Shown piece by piece: positions 23,869 to 31,837 of a stretch of 33,325 nt of DNA; the stretch's first letter is position 1; each line of letters opens with the position of its first letter. The position numbers were made by a program, and so were the translations under genes. Location: contig JAAUSG010000026.1 of the NCBI GenBank assembly GCA_012034055.1, positions 1 through 33,325 on the forward strand, written 5' to 3'. This stretch comes from Leptolyngbyaceae cyanobacterium RU_5_1 (GTDB lineage Bacteria; Cyanobacteriota; Cyanobacteriia; Leptolyngbyales; Leptolyngbyaceae). Below the pieces are notes generated by a model. It worked only from the letters and a program-made list of their open reading frames with translations. It was not told where the DNA came from and did no database searches.

Positions 23869-25979
23869 AGGAGAGAGGAGTGAACCGGCTGATTTTTACA
23901 TCTCTGCTGCTTTTAACAACTACCAGTAGCACTCTCGCCCAAACACCTACGACTTCCCCACGGCTGCGGGCGATCGTCAACAGCAGCCAGGACGGCCCCA
24001 TTCAGCCAGATGCCGAGTTAACCTTGCGCGAGGCCATCTCCCTCGTGAACGGGACGTTAGCGACCGATCAGCTCTCGGATGCGGAGAAACAGCAGGTTTC
24101 CGCCAGTGGTGAATCCTTCCGGATTGAATTCAACTTACCCAGCGGGCAAACCACCATTCGCCTCGCCGACGTGTTACCCGCCCTGGCCAGTCCGGGATTG
24201 GTAATCGACGGCACGACGCAACCGGGATATAACAGCCGTTCGATCATTAACGAGCTGCCGATGTCGGTTCCGGTGGTGGCGATCGCGCCCGCAGACGGCA
24301 AAGAAGTCTGGCGCGGGTTAACCGTAGTCGCCGACAACATCACGATTCGCGGTCTCAGCCTCTACGGATTCACCTCCAATCACCAAAACACCGCCAGCAC
24401 CCCGCCAGCGGATATTTTCATTGCTCATCGCCTGCCTCCACCCGATATTTCCAAGCATCCGACGCCCGCCAATTTCTCCCCCTTCTATGCCGACGATGTT
24501 CCACCCAAGAATACGGTGATTGAGAACAACTGGCTGGGGATTCCCCCCTCTGCCGATGGGTCTGCCCGGATTCAAACCGGTGCTCGGTCTGCCTTTGGCG
24601 TCTCCGTGTTTAACGGCGGCGGCACCGTGATTCGCCGCAACTGGATTGCGGATCATGACGGCAGCGCCATCATTACCTCGGTAAAAGCGGAAGATCTTCA
24701 GGTCACAGAAAACGTGATCATCGGCAACGGGGTGGCAGGGATGCCCGATGCGATTCGCTTAGAGGGAGAGATCAACCAGACCCAGGTGACCGGTAACCTG
24801 ATTTGCGCCAATGATGGCAGTGGCGTTTACCTGTTCAAGCCAGCGGGTGCTGCCCAGATCCGTGACAACCAAATCACCTATAACGGCAGACGCCTGCGAC
24901 GAGCCGCCGTTTACCTGATGGGTCGCAACCATCAGGTGACGGGCAACCAGATCAGCTATCAGGCTGGATCAGGTGTGGTCGTAGCCGCCTACCCGACCAG
25001 TGAGCGGACGACGATCCAATCAAACCGCTTCACGAATTTGGAAGGACTTAGCATCGATTTGGTGAGTCAGCAAAACGTGGGCGTCTTTGACTACCAGAAG
25101 GGCGACGGACCCAATCCACCCCGCAACTCCTTCTTTCGCCGATTGGAAAGCGGCGATGCGGCGATTAATGCGCCTCAGTTTGTGACGCAAGAATTTGTCG
25201 CATTGGGCAAATCTGACACCGATCCGACCCAAGCGCTTCCCGTTCAGGTATCTGGCAAAGCCGATCCGGGTTCACAAATCGAACTGTATCGGGTCACAGA
25301 CGATGACTATGGCTATGGAGAGCTGAACCAACCGATCGCCACCACCGAAGCCAACAGCCAGGGCGAGTTTACGGCCACCCTCAACGACTTGCGAGTGGGC
25401 GACCGAATCAGCGCGATCGCCACTCTGCCCAACTACGGCACCTCCGAGCCGGCCGCCAGCGCTCAAATCCGTTCCCTCGATAACACAGCCGCAAACGCTC
25501 CACCTTCCCAGCCCCCGTCCTCAATTCCTCAATGCGTCACCCTTGCTCAGGAACCGCCCCCCGTCGTCCCGTCTACACCTGAACCGATTCGGCTGACGGT
25601 GCCCAAGAACGTCCACTTTGCCCTCGATAAAGACTTTGTTAGCACCCGAAGTGCCAGAGTCTTGAATCGAATCGCCCAGGTACTCCTGGAAAATCCCACG
25701 ATCATCATCGAAATTCAGGGTCATGCCGATCCCCGTGCCAGCGATGCCTACAACCTAAATTTGGCGTCAAGACGGGCACGGAACGTCCGCAACTACTTAT
25801 TGCGCCAAGGAATCGCCAATCAACGGATGACGATCCGCTCCTTTGGTGAACGGCGACGGCGCACTCAAGGATCAACCAAGCTTGACTATGCCCGCGATCG
25901 CCGCGTCGAAATTAACTACCAGGACGCCCGCAATATCGAAGTCATCGTTCAAGAAGAAGACCTCCAGCCTGAACCCTGA
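23865..25979 (+). CDS. Beta-helix protein with C-terminal OmpA peptidoglycan-binding domain, third gene of the cluster
   Basis: A 704-residue exported protein. The signal peptide RLIFTSLLLLTTTSSTLA cleaves before QTP (after residue 25). From about 110 to 400, repeated short turns such as VIENNWLGI, VIRRNWIADHDGSAI, VTENVIIGNGVAGM, VTGNLICANDGSGVYL and VTGNQISYQAGSGVVV are typical of a right-handed parallel beta-helix. A carboxypeptidase-regulatory/bacterial Ig-like stretch (PVQVSGKADPGSQIELYRV, about 465-535) follows, then a proline linker. The C-terminal OmpA domain (about 595-690) has NVHFALDKDFV, IEIQGHADPRASDAYNLNLA and SRRARNVRNYL, which anchor to peptidoglycan. ATG overlaps the preceding stop by 4 bp (ATGA), so it is translationally coupled. 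The combination suggests a periplasm-anchored partner for the barrel. Confidence 0.88.
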   Translation: MKERGVNRLIFTSLLLLTTTSSTLAQTPTTSPRLRAIVNSSQDGPIQPDAELTLREAISLVNGTLATDQLSDAEKQQVSASGESFRIEFNLPSGQTTIRLADVLPALASPGLVIDGTTQPGYNSRSIINELPMSVPVVAIAPADGKEVWRGLTVVADNITIRGLSLYGFTSNHQNTASTPPADIFIAHRLPPPDISKHPTPANFSPFYADDVPPKNTVIENNWLGIPPSADGSARIQTGARSAFGVSVFNGGGTVIRRNWIADHDGSAIITSVKAEDLQVTENVIIGNGVAGMPDAIRLEGEINQTQVTGNLICANDGSGVYLFKPAGAAQIRDNQITYNGRRLRRAAVYLMGRNHQVTGNQISYQAGSGVVVAAYPTSERTTIQSNRFTNLEGLSIDLVSQQNVGVFDYQKGDGPNPPRNSFFRRLESGDAAINAPQFVTQEFVALGKSDTDPTQALPVQVSGKADPGSQIELYRVTDDDYGYGELNQPIATTEANSQGEFTATLNDLRVGDRISAIATLPNYGTSEPAASAQIRSLDNTAANAPPSQPPSSIPQCVTLAQEPPPVVPSTPEPIRLTVPKNVHFALDKDFVSTRSARVLNRIAQVLLENPTIIIEIQGHADPRASDAYNLNLASRRARNVRNYLLRQGIANQRMTIRSFGERRRRTQGSTKLDYARDRRVEINYQDARNIEVIVQEEDLQPEP

Positions 25980-26134
25980 CAAACGGATCAATGATAAGGT
26001 TCGTATCCCTAGAGAATTTTCTTGTCTGCTCTCTGTTTGATTTTCATGCTTTCTCAATTTCCCGCTTCCTCTACCAATTCTTACGTTAAGTGAAGTAGGG
26101 GACAATGTTACTTGGTTAGTGTTGTCAGTCCAGG

Positions 26135-26211
26135 GATCCCCCCAACCCCCCTTATTAAGGGGGGCTTTCAAACCAAGGCTAGGTAAAGTTCCCCGGGGGG
26201 CTAGGGGGGAG
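26135..26211. repeat. C/G-run palindromic repeat (MITE-like)
   Basis: TCCCCCCAACCCCCC (26137-26151) is inverted at GGGGGGCTAGGGGGGA (26195-26210). An inner hairpin, CCCCCC TTATTAA GGGGGG, lies at 26146-26164. This resembles palindromic repeats dispersed in filamentous cyanobacteria. It lies between the OmpA gene and the DUF11 relic and may mark an insertion or deletion. Confidence 0.65.
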
Positions 26212-26337
26212 AGCGCAGAGCGCACGCTTCGCGAACGATGCAGAGTCTTCAGATTCTTAACCAAAAGGTATTGGAAGATAGGAAAACATCTGTTCATTCG
26301 TACAAGGGTGCATTCTCCGCGAACGAGAGCCGCCATA

Positions 26338-26598
26338 GTTCCAACGCTGGGGACAACGGTTTGTGATCTGATTCCAGCCGGAACCACCTTAATTCCCAAT
26401 ACCCCGCAAGTTAAAATTGGCAGTGGGTCTGCGAACCCCAGTGGAGAGACGTTCACCCCGTTGGCTCCGTTGCCAGACAACAATTCTTGCTTAGATCAGC
26501 GCAATCCAGATGGTGCCGTCATTTTTAATCTGGGAGATGTAACCAATACTCCCAGCAGTAATGTTGGCTTTGTCCGCCTTCGAGTCAGAGTTAATTAA
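26338..26598 (+). pseudogene. 5'-truncated DUF11-domain relic
   Basis: The open frame 26119-26598 reads nonsense-like, repeat-derived protein for its first ~75 codons. It then continues as a clear DUF11-type terminus: TTVCDLIPAGTTLIPN, PLAPLPDNNSCLDQRN, GAVIFNLGDV and a final VGFVRLRVRVN. The signal peptide and the bulk of the domain are missing, and no start or ribosome site precedes the homologous part. Its place directly after the surface cluster suggests it was once another DUF11 gene of that cluster, cut down by deletion near the adjoining palindromic repeat. Confidence 0.65.
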
Positions 26599-26622
26599 TT
26601 TTGTGCTATCAAATGCCGAAGT

Positions 26623-27255
26623 ATGGGCCGCAAGCAACAACACACCAATACTGAAGTATTTCATGCCTATCGTTATCTACTGTTCTATAAGCCCTACAAC
26701 GTCCTCTGTCAGTTCACCAACGAGGATTTAGAAGGCTCTCAGCGGCAAACGCTCAAGGACTACATTCCTGTTTCAGGAGTCTACCCAGTCGGACGGCTTG
26801 ATCAAGACAGTGAGGGATTGCTGCTGCTCACCAATCATGGACAGTTGCAACATCGTCTGATTAATCCAACCTTTCACCATCCTCGTACCTATTGGGTGCA
26901 GGTTGAACGCATTCCAACCGAGGAAGCTCTGCAACAACTTCGTCAGGGGGTGGTGATTCAGGGCGATCGCACCCGTCCGGCCCAAGTCAGGCGATTGGAG
27001 GAAGAACCCCCGTTTCCTCCCCGCGATCCACCCATTCGCTTTCGTAAAACCGTGCCGACCGCCTGGATCGAGATGACTCTAATGGAGGGACGCAATCGTC
27101 AAGTGCGCCGTATGACTGCCGTTATCGGTTTTCCAACGCTGCGGTTGATCCGAGTTAAAATTGCGAACCTGAGTCTGACGGGGTTAGAGCCAGGAGAGTG
27201 GCGAGACATTACACCGGTAGAATTAGAAAACTTACGGGTACTTTGTGGAATCTAG
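26623..27255 (+). CDS. rRNA pseudouridine synthase, RsuA/RluB/E/F family (RluE-like)
   Basis: Isomerises a uridine to pseudouridine in ribosomal RNA. The 210-residue protein lacks the N-terminal S4 domain, as in RluE. Motifs are [14 protein letters not shown] at the N-terminus, the catalytic aspartate loop [28 protein letters not shown], and the C-terminal [29 protein letters not shown]. The family's RluE modifies 23S U2457, but the target here is not proven. ATG at 26623 adds a short basic head ([16 protein letters not shown]); no obvious Shine-Dalgarno is seen. It sits between the surface cluster and a structured repeat, with no coupled neighbour. Confidence 0.93.
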   Translation: MGRKQQHTNTEVFHAYRYLLFYKPYNVLCQFTNEDLEGSQRQTLKDYIPVSGVYPVGRLDQDSEGLLLLTNHGQLQHRLINPTFHHPRTYWVQVERIPTEEALQQLRQGVVIQGDRTRPAQVRRLEEEPPFPPRDPPIRFRKTVPTAWIEMTLMEGRNRQVRRMTAVIGFPTLRLIRVKIANLSLTGLEPGEWRDITPVELENLRVLCGI

Positions 27256-27822
27256 TGCTTTTTGATCAATGAGTCGGATGAAAGTTTTTTATTTTTACCT
27301 AAAAAATCCTGAGATTCATATTAAATGAAGTGTTCACTAAGGTAGGGGTACTTTTATGGATAGTTGGGTGCTTATGATGGGAAAAATAACTAATTAAACC
27401 TTGTCCACATCCAGACCTGGAGTTTTTCTTAAGGGAAAGCTACAGATTCCGAGCTGGACGTGGTTTAGAAGCATTGCTCTTTTCAATCTTCTGAAGATTC
27501 AAATAACCTGTAACAAGAGATTTGCTTGGCAATCTCCGATCAAATAGGCTAGACTCGCTTTCCAAAGCGTGTCCTCAAAAACTAGGTGCATACCCAGACT
27601 CTCTCAATGCAACTGTGAACGGCTCAATGCGTAGGATTAGAGTGTGTTTCTACGAACTGCTCTCAGGGCAAAAGCCTGAGCTGCAGGACACTGTTTTGCA
27701 ATCTCTGTTCACCGATAGTTTAGTGCAAGCAGTTCTGCTTACTTGCTCTCACGCCGTTTGCGTTGCCACTAGGTCTAAATTTACACAGCTCTGACCGGAC
27801 AGGAATTAGAGGAAAATTCATC
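27256..27822. other. Intergenic stretch with the second 77-nt repeat
   Basis: This 567-bp gap contains the repeat at 27393-27470 and a purine-rich ribosome site (AGAGGAAAATTC) for the phosphatase at its end. A 90-codon ORF at 27522-27794 has no family resemblance, no ribosome site and ordinary composition; I treat it as spurious. No small RNA was recognised. Confidence 0.5.
27393..27470. repeat. 77-nt structured repeat, copy 2
   Basis: Same unit and orientation as 19038-19114: ATTAAACCTTGT, CCAGACCTGGAGTTTTTCTT, then ATTCCGAGCTGGA and GTGGTT. The loop region is identical. The differences fall in the stems: T/C, G/A, A/G, C/A and T/C substitutions plus one extra T. The two copies are about 8.3 kb apart and bracket the surface cluster, the DUF11 relic and the pseudouridine synthase gene. 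Confidence 0.75.
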
Positions 27823-29847
27823 ATGCTCGTTTGTCCTCGATGTCAGTTTGAAAATCCCACGGCAAACAAGTTTTGTCAGAAGTGTGGCACTTCACTGACA
27901 TATAACACCTGCCCTGACTGTGACAGCCCTGTTCTATTTGAGCAAATGCATTGTCAGGAATGTGGCGCGATCGCTGGAGTGATGTGGTGGGCAATTATCG
28001 TAACAAATCAGCCAGCCCCTGTAGACATACACGTCCCTGATAACTCCTTGGCAACGGTACTGCATGGGTATTTAGATTTGCAGCAACGGTATCAGCTTTT
28101 GGAACCGCTGCCTCCACCCAATGAATTGGGGGAGCAACAGACTAAAGTTTTGGACTGCCAGCCATTTCAGTTATCACTGCTAGAAACATTGGTACTTCCT
28201 CAGCAAACGTCTGAGGAGATGGAATTTGACTTTGACCGTTCAGCCGTGGAAGAGGACGCTGAAATAAAAGGTTGGTCGGAATCGATGGATGCGATGGCGG
28301 TTCCTGCGATCGCCAAACCCTACGTTGCCCTTAGAAATCAGTTCTATCACGCGCTTCCGGCGATTCACAACGCCTGGCAATGGAACGAGCGATCCATTTT
28401 TCTAGTGGAAGATCGGTCTGAGTTCCCCTTTTTGATGGATTTTTGGTGTACTGAGCAGCCTCCGTTGCCGTTACTTCAGGTGTTGCAATGGCTTTACAAT
28501 ATGGCGGAACTTTGGGAGGCGTTAGCACCCTGGGACTGTCAGCAGAGCTTGCTGGTTATCTCTAATTTGCGGATTGATACTGACGAAGAGACCCTCTGCT
28601 TGCAGCGCTTATACCCAAATCCACCGGATAGGACTCCCACGTTGCAAGATTTGGGATGCATGTGGCAAGCCATGTTTGCAGAGTCTCAAAAGATTCACCT
28701 GAAGTCTATCTCTCAAATCTTGACAGACATAGATAATAAAACACTGGTGTCCGCAGAGGCAGTGCGATCGCGAATTGAGGCGATCGCGCAAGCTCTTCAA
28801 CCTGATTTACCCAATCCCAATGAGGAAGCACCTACTGAAATGAATCCAGACAACGGTTTGAGCCAACCGAACAACAGCCAGGAGTCCGATTCAGCGACTC
28901 CAACTCGTATTGAACCTCCCTCAAATGCAGCTGGATCAACCAGCGAAGACAGCCAGTTTGATAATGATGAAATACCAACCATCGTGCTGCCCATGCAGCT
29001 TTTTAACCTGGAGGAAATTGGTCGTACCGATGTGGGTCGGCAGCGGGATCACAACGAAGACTATTTTGGAATTGAAACCCAGGTGACTAAGGTGGAAAGT
29101 CCTTCTGGCAAAACGATCCATGCTCGTAACCTTTACATTCTGTGTGACGGGATGGGAGGGCACGCGGGAGGCGAGGTTGCGAGTGCCTTAGCGGTTGATA
29201 CGGTTCGGAAGTTCTTCAAAGAGAAATGGCAGGAAACTCCCTTTCCCAACACTGGAGCGAACCGCTTACCGGACGTTGCGACGCTGAGTCAGGCAGTGTT
29301 GCTCGCCAATCAAGCCATTTACGATGTGAACCAGCAGAATGCTCGTTCTGGAAGTGGACGGATGGGCACAACCCTGGTCATGCTATTGATTTACGATACT
29401 GAGGTCGCGGTTGCGCATGTTGGCGACAGCCGTCTGTACCGCTATACCCGCAAGCGAGGGATGGAGCAAATCACGGTTGACCATGAAGTCGGGCAGCGAG
29501 AAATTCAGCGGGGAGTCGATCCGGAGGTTGCCTATGCCCGTCCTGATGCCTATCAACTTACTCAGGCGTTGGGCCCCCGTGATGAGCACTTTGTCAAACC
29601 GGATGTGCAGTTTTTTGAGCTGAACGAGGATATGCTCTTGCTGCTGTGCTCGGATGGACTCTCAGACAACGATTTGCTGGAAAAGCACTGGGAAAGCCAT
29701 GTGCAACCGTTGTTAAGCTCTCAAACCAATCTGGATAAAGGGGTCAGTCAACTGATTGAGTTAGCGAATCGGTACAATGGCCACGATAACGTGACGGCGA
29801 TCGCGATCCGTGCCAAAGTTCGCCCCAGTCTAGATCATCTTAGATAA
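27823..29847 (+). CDS. Zinc-ribbon PP2C-type serine/threonine protein phosphatase
   Basis: A 674-residue cytoplasmic protein. Two zinc ribbons open it: C4-x2-C7 / C18-x2-C21 and C30-x2-C33 / C44-x2-C47. A middle region of about 330 residues has the hydrophobic pattern of a degenerate kinase-like fold (SLLVISNLRIDTDEETLCLQRL, then LGCMWQAMF). A Ser/Asn-rich linker leads to the PP2C domain (about 395-665). Its metal-binding motifs are DVGRQRDHNEDYF, LCDGMGGHAGGE, VAHVGDSRLYR, LLLCSDGLSDNDLL and GHDNVTAIAI, which would make it an active Mn/Mg-dependent phosphatase. ATG at 27823 follows AGAGGAAA; an in-frame TTG at 27763 is less likely. It lies upstream of an FHA-kinase on the same strand, probably its signalling counterpart. 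Confidence 0.93.
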   Translation: MLVCPRCQFENPTANKFCQKCGTSLTYNTCPDCDSPVLFEQMHCQECGAIAGVMWWAIIVTNQPAPVDIHVPDNSLATVLHGYLDLQQRYQLLEPLPPPNELGEQQTKVLDCQPFQLSLLETLVLPQQTSEEMEFDFDRSAVEEDAEIKGWSESMDAMAVPAIAKPYVALRNQFYHALPAIHNAWQWNERSIFLVEDRSEFPFLMDFWCTEQPPLPLLQVLQWLYNMAELWEALAPWDCQQSLLVISNLRIDTDEETLCLQRLYPNPPDRTPTLQDLGCMWQAMFAESQKIHLKSISQILTDIDNKTLVSAEAVRSRIEAIAQALQPDLPNPNEEAPTEMNPDNGLSQPNNSQESDSATPTRIEPPSNAAGSTSEDSQFDNDEIPTIVLPMQLFNLEEIGRTDVGRQRDHNEDYFGIETQVTKVESPSGKTIHARNLYILCDGMGGHAGGEVASALAVDTVRKFFKEKWQETPFPNTGANRLPDVATLSQAVLLANQAIYDVNQQNARSGSGRMGTTLVMLLIYDTEVAVAHVGDSRLYRYTRKRGMEQITVDHEVGQREIQRGVDPEVAYARPDAYQLTQALGPRDEHFVKPDVQFFELNEDMLLLLCSDGLSDNDLLEKHWESHVQPLLSSQTNLDKGVSQLIELANRYNGHDNVTAIAIRAKVRPSLDHLR

Positions 29848-29860
29848 AACCATTTGTCGA

Positions 29861-29900
29861 GGTTTCAGGTTCCAGGTTTCAGGTTTCAGGTTTCAGGGTT
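29861..29900. repeat. Heptamer tandem repeat GGTTTCA
   Basis: Five copies of GGTTTCA (second copy GGTTCCA) run from 29861 to 29895, ending in GGG. They lie 14 bp after the phosphatase stop. They are partly complementary to the ACCTGA-type heptamers at 29981-30030, so a hairpin spanning the gap to the kinase gene is possible. This is a short tandemly repeated repetitive sequence of the cyanobacterial kind. Confidence 0.7.
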
Positions 29901-29990
29901 TTTAATCATAGGCTTCTAGCTGCAGGTGATAGGTTTGGAGTTTAAGGCTTTACCAACTTCTCTTAGGCTCAATACCTGGCACCCGACACC

Positions 29991-30042
29991 TGATACCTGA
30001 CCCCTAATTGTTCGCCTGACACCTGACCCCTAATTGTTTGCC
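29991..30042. repeat. 26-bp tandem duplication abutting the kinase start
   Basis: Two head-to-tail 26-bp units, 29991-30016 and 30017-30042, share ACCTGACCCCTAATTGTT and differ at only two positions. The second copy ends one base before the kinase ATG (30044). No Shine-Dalgarno is visible in it, so translation starts from duplicated repeat DNA. Confidence 0.75.
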
Positions 30043-30043
30043 C

Positions 30044-31348
30044 ATGGTCATTCTGACCCTTCTGCATCCCCAAGAGCATACTCCGCTTAAGGAATGGCAC
30101 TTTGAGCACGAAACCCTGATCCGGATTGGTCGTGCCCTGGAGAATCAGGTTGTTCTCAGTCATTCTGTAGTTTCCCGCTTTCATGTTGAACTGCGCAAGG
30201 TTGACCTAGCCAACTCACCTGGCAGCAATGTTCAAACGCCACCTTGCTGGCAACTGATCAATCACAGCGTCAATGGAACCTTTATTGAAGGCCAAGCCGT
30301 TGCTCAGGAATTGATTACCGATGGCATGTTGATTCAACTTGCCTCGGAAGGTCCCATTCTCCGATTTCAGACTGTAACCCGTTCAATGACGACACCAGAG
30401 TCCGTTGTTGAACAATCAATGTCTGAGACAACAGTACCCAATCAGGCACTCTCTAAACAATCTGCGCCAACTCGCTGCACCCATAGTGGAAATCCATCTG
30501 AAAATTTATTCTGTATTCATTGCGGGCAACCTGTTCGAGTTGAAAAAACCATTCGCCACTATCAGGTGTTACGGGTCCTCGGTCGGGGAGGTATGGGGAC
30601 AACCTATCTCGTATGGAACCCTATCGATGCTCCAAGGCTGGGTAGACCCCCTCAAGGCAAGTTACAGGTACTCAAGGAAATGAATGCCGATATTGCCCAA
30701 ATTCCTAAGGCTCAGGAGTTGTTTGTGCGAGAAGCCCGAACGCTCAAATCACTCAGCCATCCTGGAATTCCTCAGTACTACGATTTCTTTATCGAAGAAG
30801 ACAAGAAATACCTGGTCATGGAACTGATCCATGGTCAGGATTTAGAAAAGCAAGTTCGTCAAAACGGAGCAGTGCCGCCTGAGCAAGCGATTCACTGGAT
30901 GATTCAAGTCTGTGAAGTGCTGGATTACTTACATAGCCGTCCGGCTCCAATCATCCACCGCGATATTAAGCCAGGGAATTTGCTGGTGCGGACGGTGGAC
31001 AACCGAATTGTGGTGCTAGATTTTGGAGCCGTGAAAGCGGTTGGTATGCCACCAGGTACGCGGATTGGGGCTGAAGGCTACAGTGCCCCTGAGCAAGTTC
31101 AGGGACGGGCTGTGATCCAATCGGATCTGTATGCGATCGGCCCCTGTTTGGTCTTCCTTTTAGCTGCTGCAAGTCCACAACGCTTTTACCGAAGGCGTGG
31201 ACAGACACTCCGGTTTTCGTTGGAAGGGATTGAGGATATCCCGCGCAACTTACAACTGGTGATTCAACGAGTGACGGAACCGCACCCAGACAACCGTTAC
31301 CAAACGGCAAAAGAGCTAATTCAGGCACTCAAGGACTGCTTGATTTGA
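30044..31348 (+). CDS. FHA-domain, zinc-knuckle serine/threonine protein kinase
   Basis: A 434-residue cytoplasmic Hanks-type kinase. An N-terminal FHA domain (about 5-110) has the phosphothreonine-binding core IRIGR (26-30), SVVSRFH (41-47) and INHSVNGTFIEG (72-83). A zinc-knuckle remnant, CTHSGNPSENLFCIHCGQPV, spans 145-164. The kinase domain (about 172-434) keeps GRGGMGTTYLV (glycine loop), VLKEM with K211, HRDIKPGN (D307), DFG (326-328) and SAPE (347-350), so it should be catalytic. There is no transmembrane segment. ATG at 30044 is preferred to TTG 30038; no ribosome site is seen. It is downstream of the PP2C gene and ends 1 bp before the convergent DUF4327 stop. FHA binding to its own phosphosites or to a partner's is an expected control but unproven. 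Confidence 0.93.
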   Translation: MVILTLLHPQEHTPLKEWHFEHETLIRIGRALENQVVLSHSVVSRFHVELRKVDLANSPGSNVQTPPCWQLINHSVNGTFIEGQAVAQELITDGMLIQLASEGPILRFQTVTRSMTTPESVVEQSMSETTVPNQALSKQSAPTRCTHSGNPSENLFCIHCGQPVRVEKTIRHYQVLRVLGRGGMGTTYLVWNPIDAPRLGRPPQGKLQVLKEMNADIAQIPKAQELFVREARTLKSLSHPGIPQYYDFFIEEDKKYLVMELIHGQDLEKQVRQNGAVPPEQAIHWMIQVCEVLDYLHSRPAPIIHRDIKPGNLLVRTVDNRIVVLDFGAVKAVGMPPGTRIGAEGYSAPEQVQGRAVIQSDLYAIGPCLVFLLAAASPQRFYRRRGQTLRFSLEGIEDIPRNLQLVIQRVTEPHPDNRYQTAKELIQALKDCLI

Positions 31349-31349
31349 A

Positions 31350-31586
31350 TTACTCGTCATCGTCCCAGCTTTCTACTGCTAGCAATTCGCTCACTGGATC
31401 TTGCATGGTGAAGTCATAGGCTAACAATTCTTGTTTCCAAAATGCCCATTCATCACCATATAAAAGCGCAATTTTCCAAATACTATCGTTCCCCTTCAGG
31501 AGCTTTGACTCCACGAGCGATCGCACTTGGCGTTGCAGCTTAACCATCGGATGAATAACCTGCTGGTCCATACCGGTTCCAATCAT
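31350..31586 (-). CDS. DUF4327 family protein
   Basis: A 78-residue cyanobacteria-restricted small soluble protein. The conserved core reads HPMVKLQRQVRSLVESKLL, then DSIWKIALLYGDEWAFWKQEL, ending in the acidic tail VESWDDDE. The function is unknown. ATG at 31586 gives a short head (MIGTGMDQQ); the internal ATG at 31571 would also be acceptable, and no strong ribosome site settles it. The stop codon is separated from the convergent kinase stop by a single base. The gene lies about 250 bp from purK on the same strand. Confidence 0.88.
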   Translation of the reverse strand: MIGTGMDQQVIHPMVKLQRQVRSLVESKLLKGNDSIWKIALLYGDEWAFWKQELLAYDFTMQDPVSELLAVESWDDDE

Positions 31587-31837
31587 GTACTGAATTTCTT
31601 CAAATCTCTAACTACAGGACTGCCAGAAGCATGTCTGAATGTTCAATGAGTAGAATGCATTTTGCAATTTCTAAGGCTCTTCAGTCAGCTTCTGCTAACA
31701 TCATTCGTCACTGGTTCAGTTGTTGTGATGCAGCCACACTAGCAGGAAGCAACAATCCTAGCTATCGATGTTAACACGTTTCGATTGTATAGCAAGTGTT
31801 TTCAGAGGAAGCCGTCCAGAATGGGAAGATAACCGAA

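Noticed and set aside
27522-27794. 90-codon ORF upstream of the phosphatase
   Set aside because: No family resemblance or ribosome site, and its end overlaps the leader of the phosphatase gene.
29861-30042. CRISPR-like array
   Set aside because: The units are short contiguous heptamers or a 26-bp duplication without spacers, and no cas gene is nearby.
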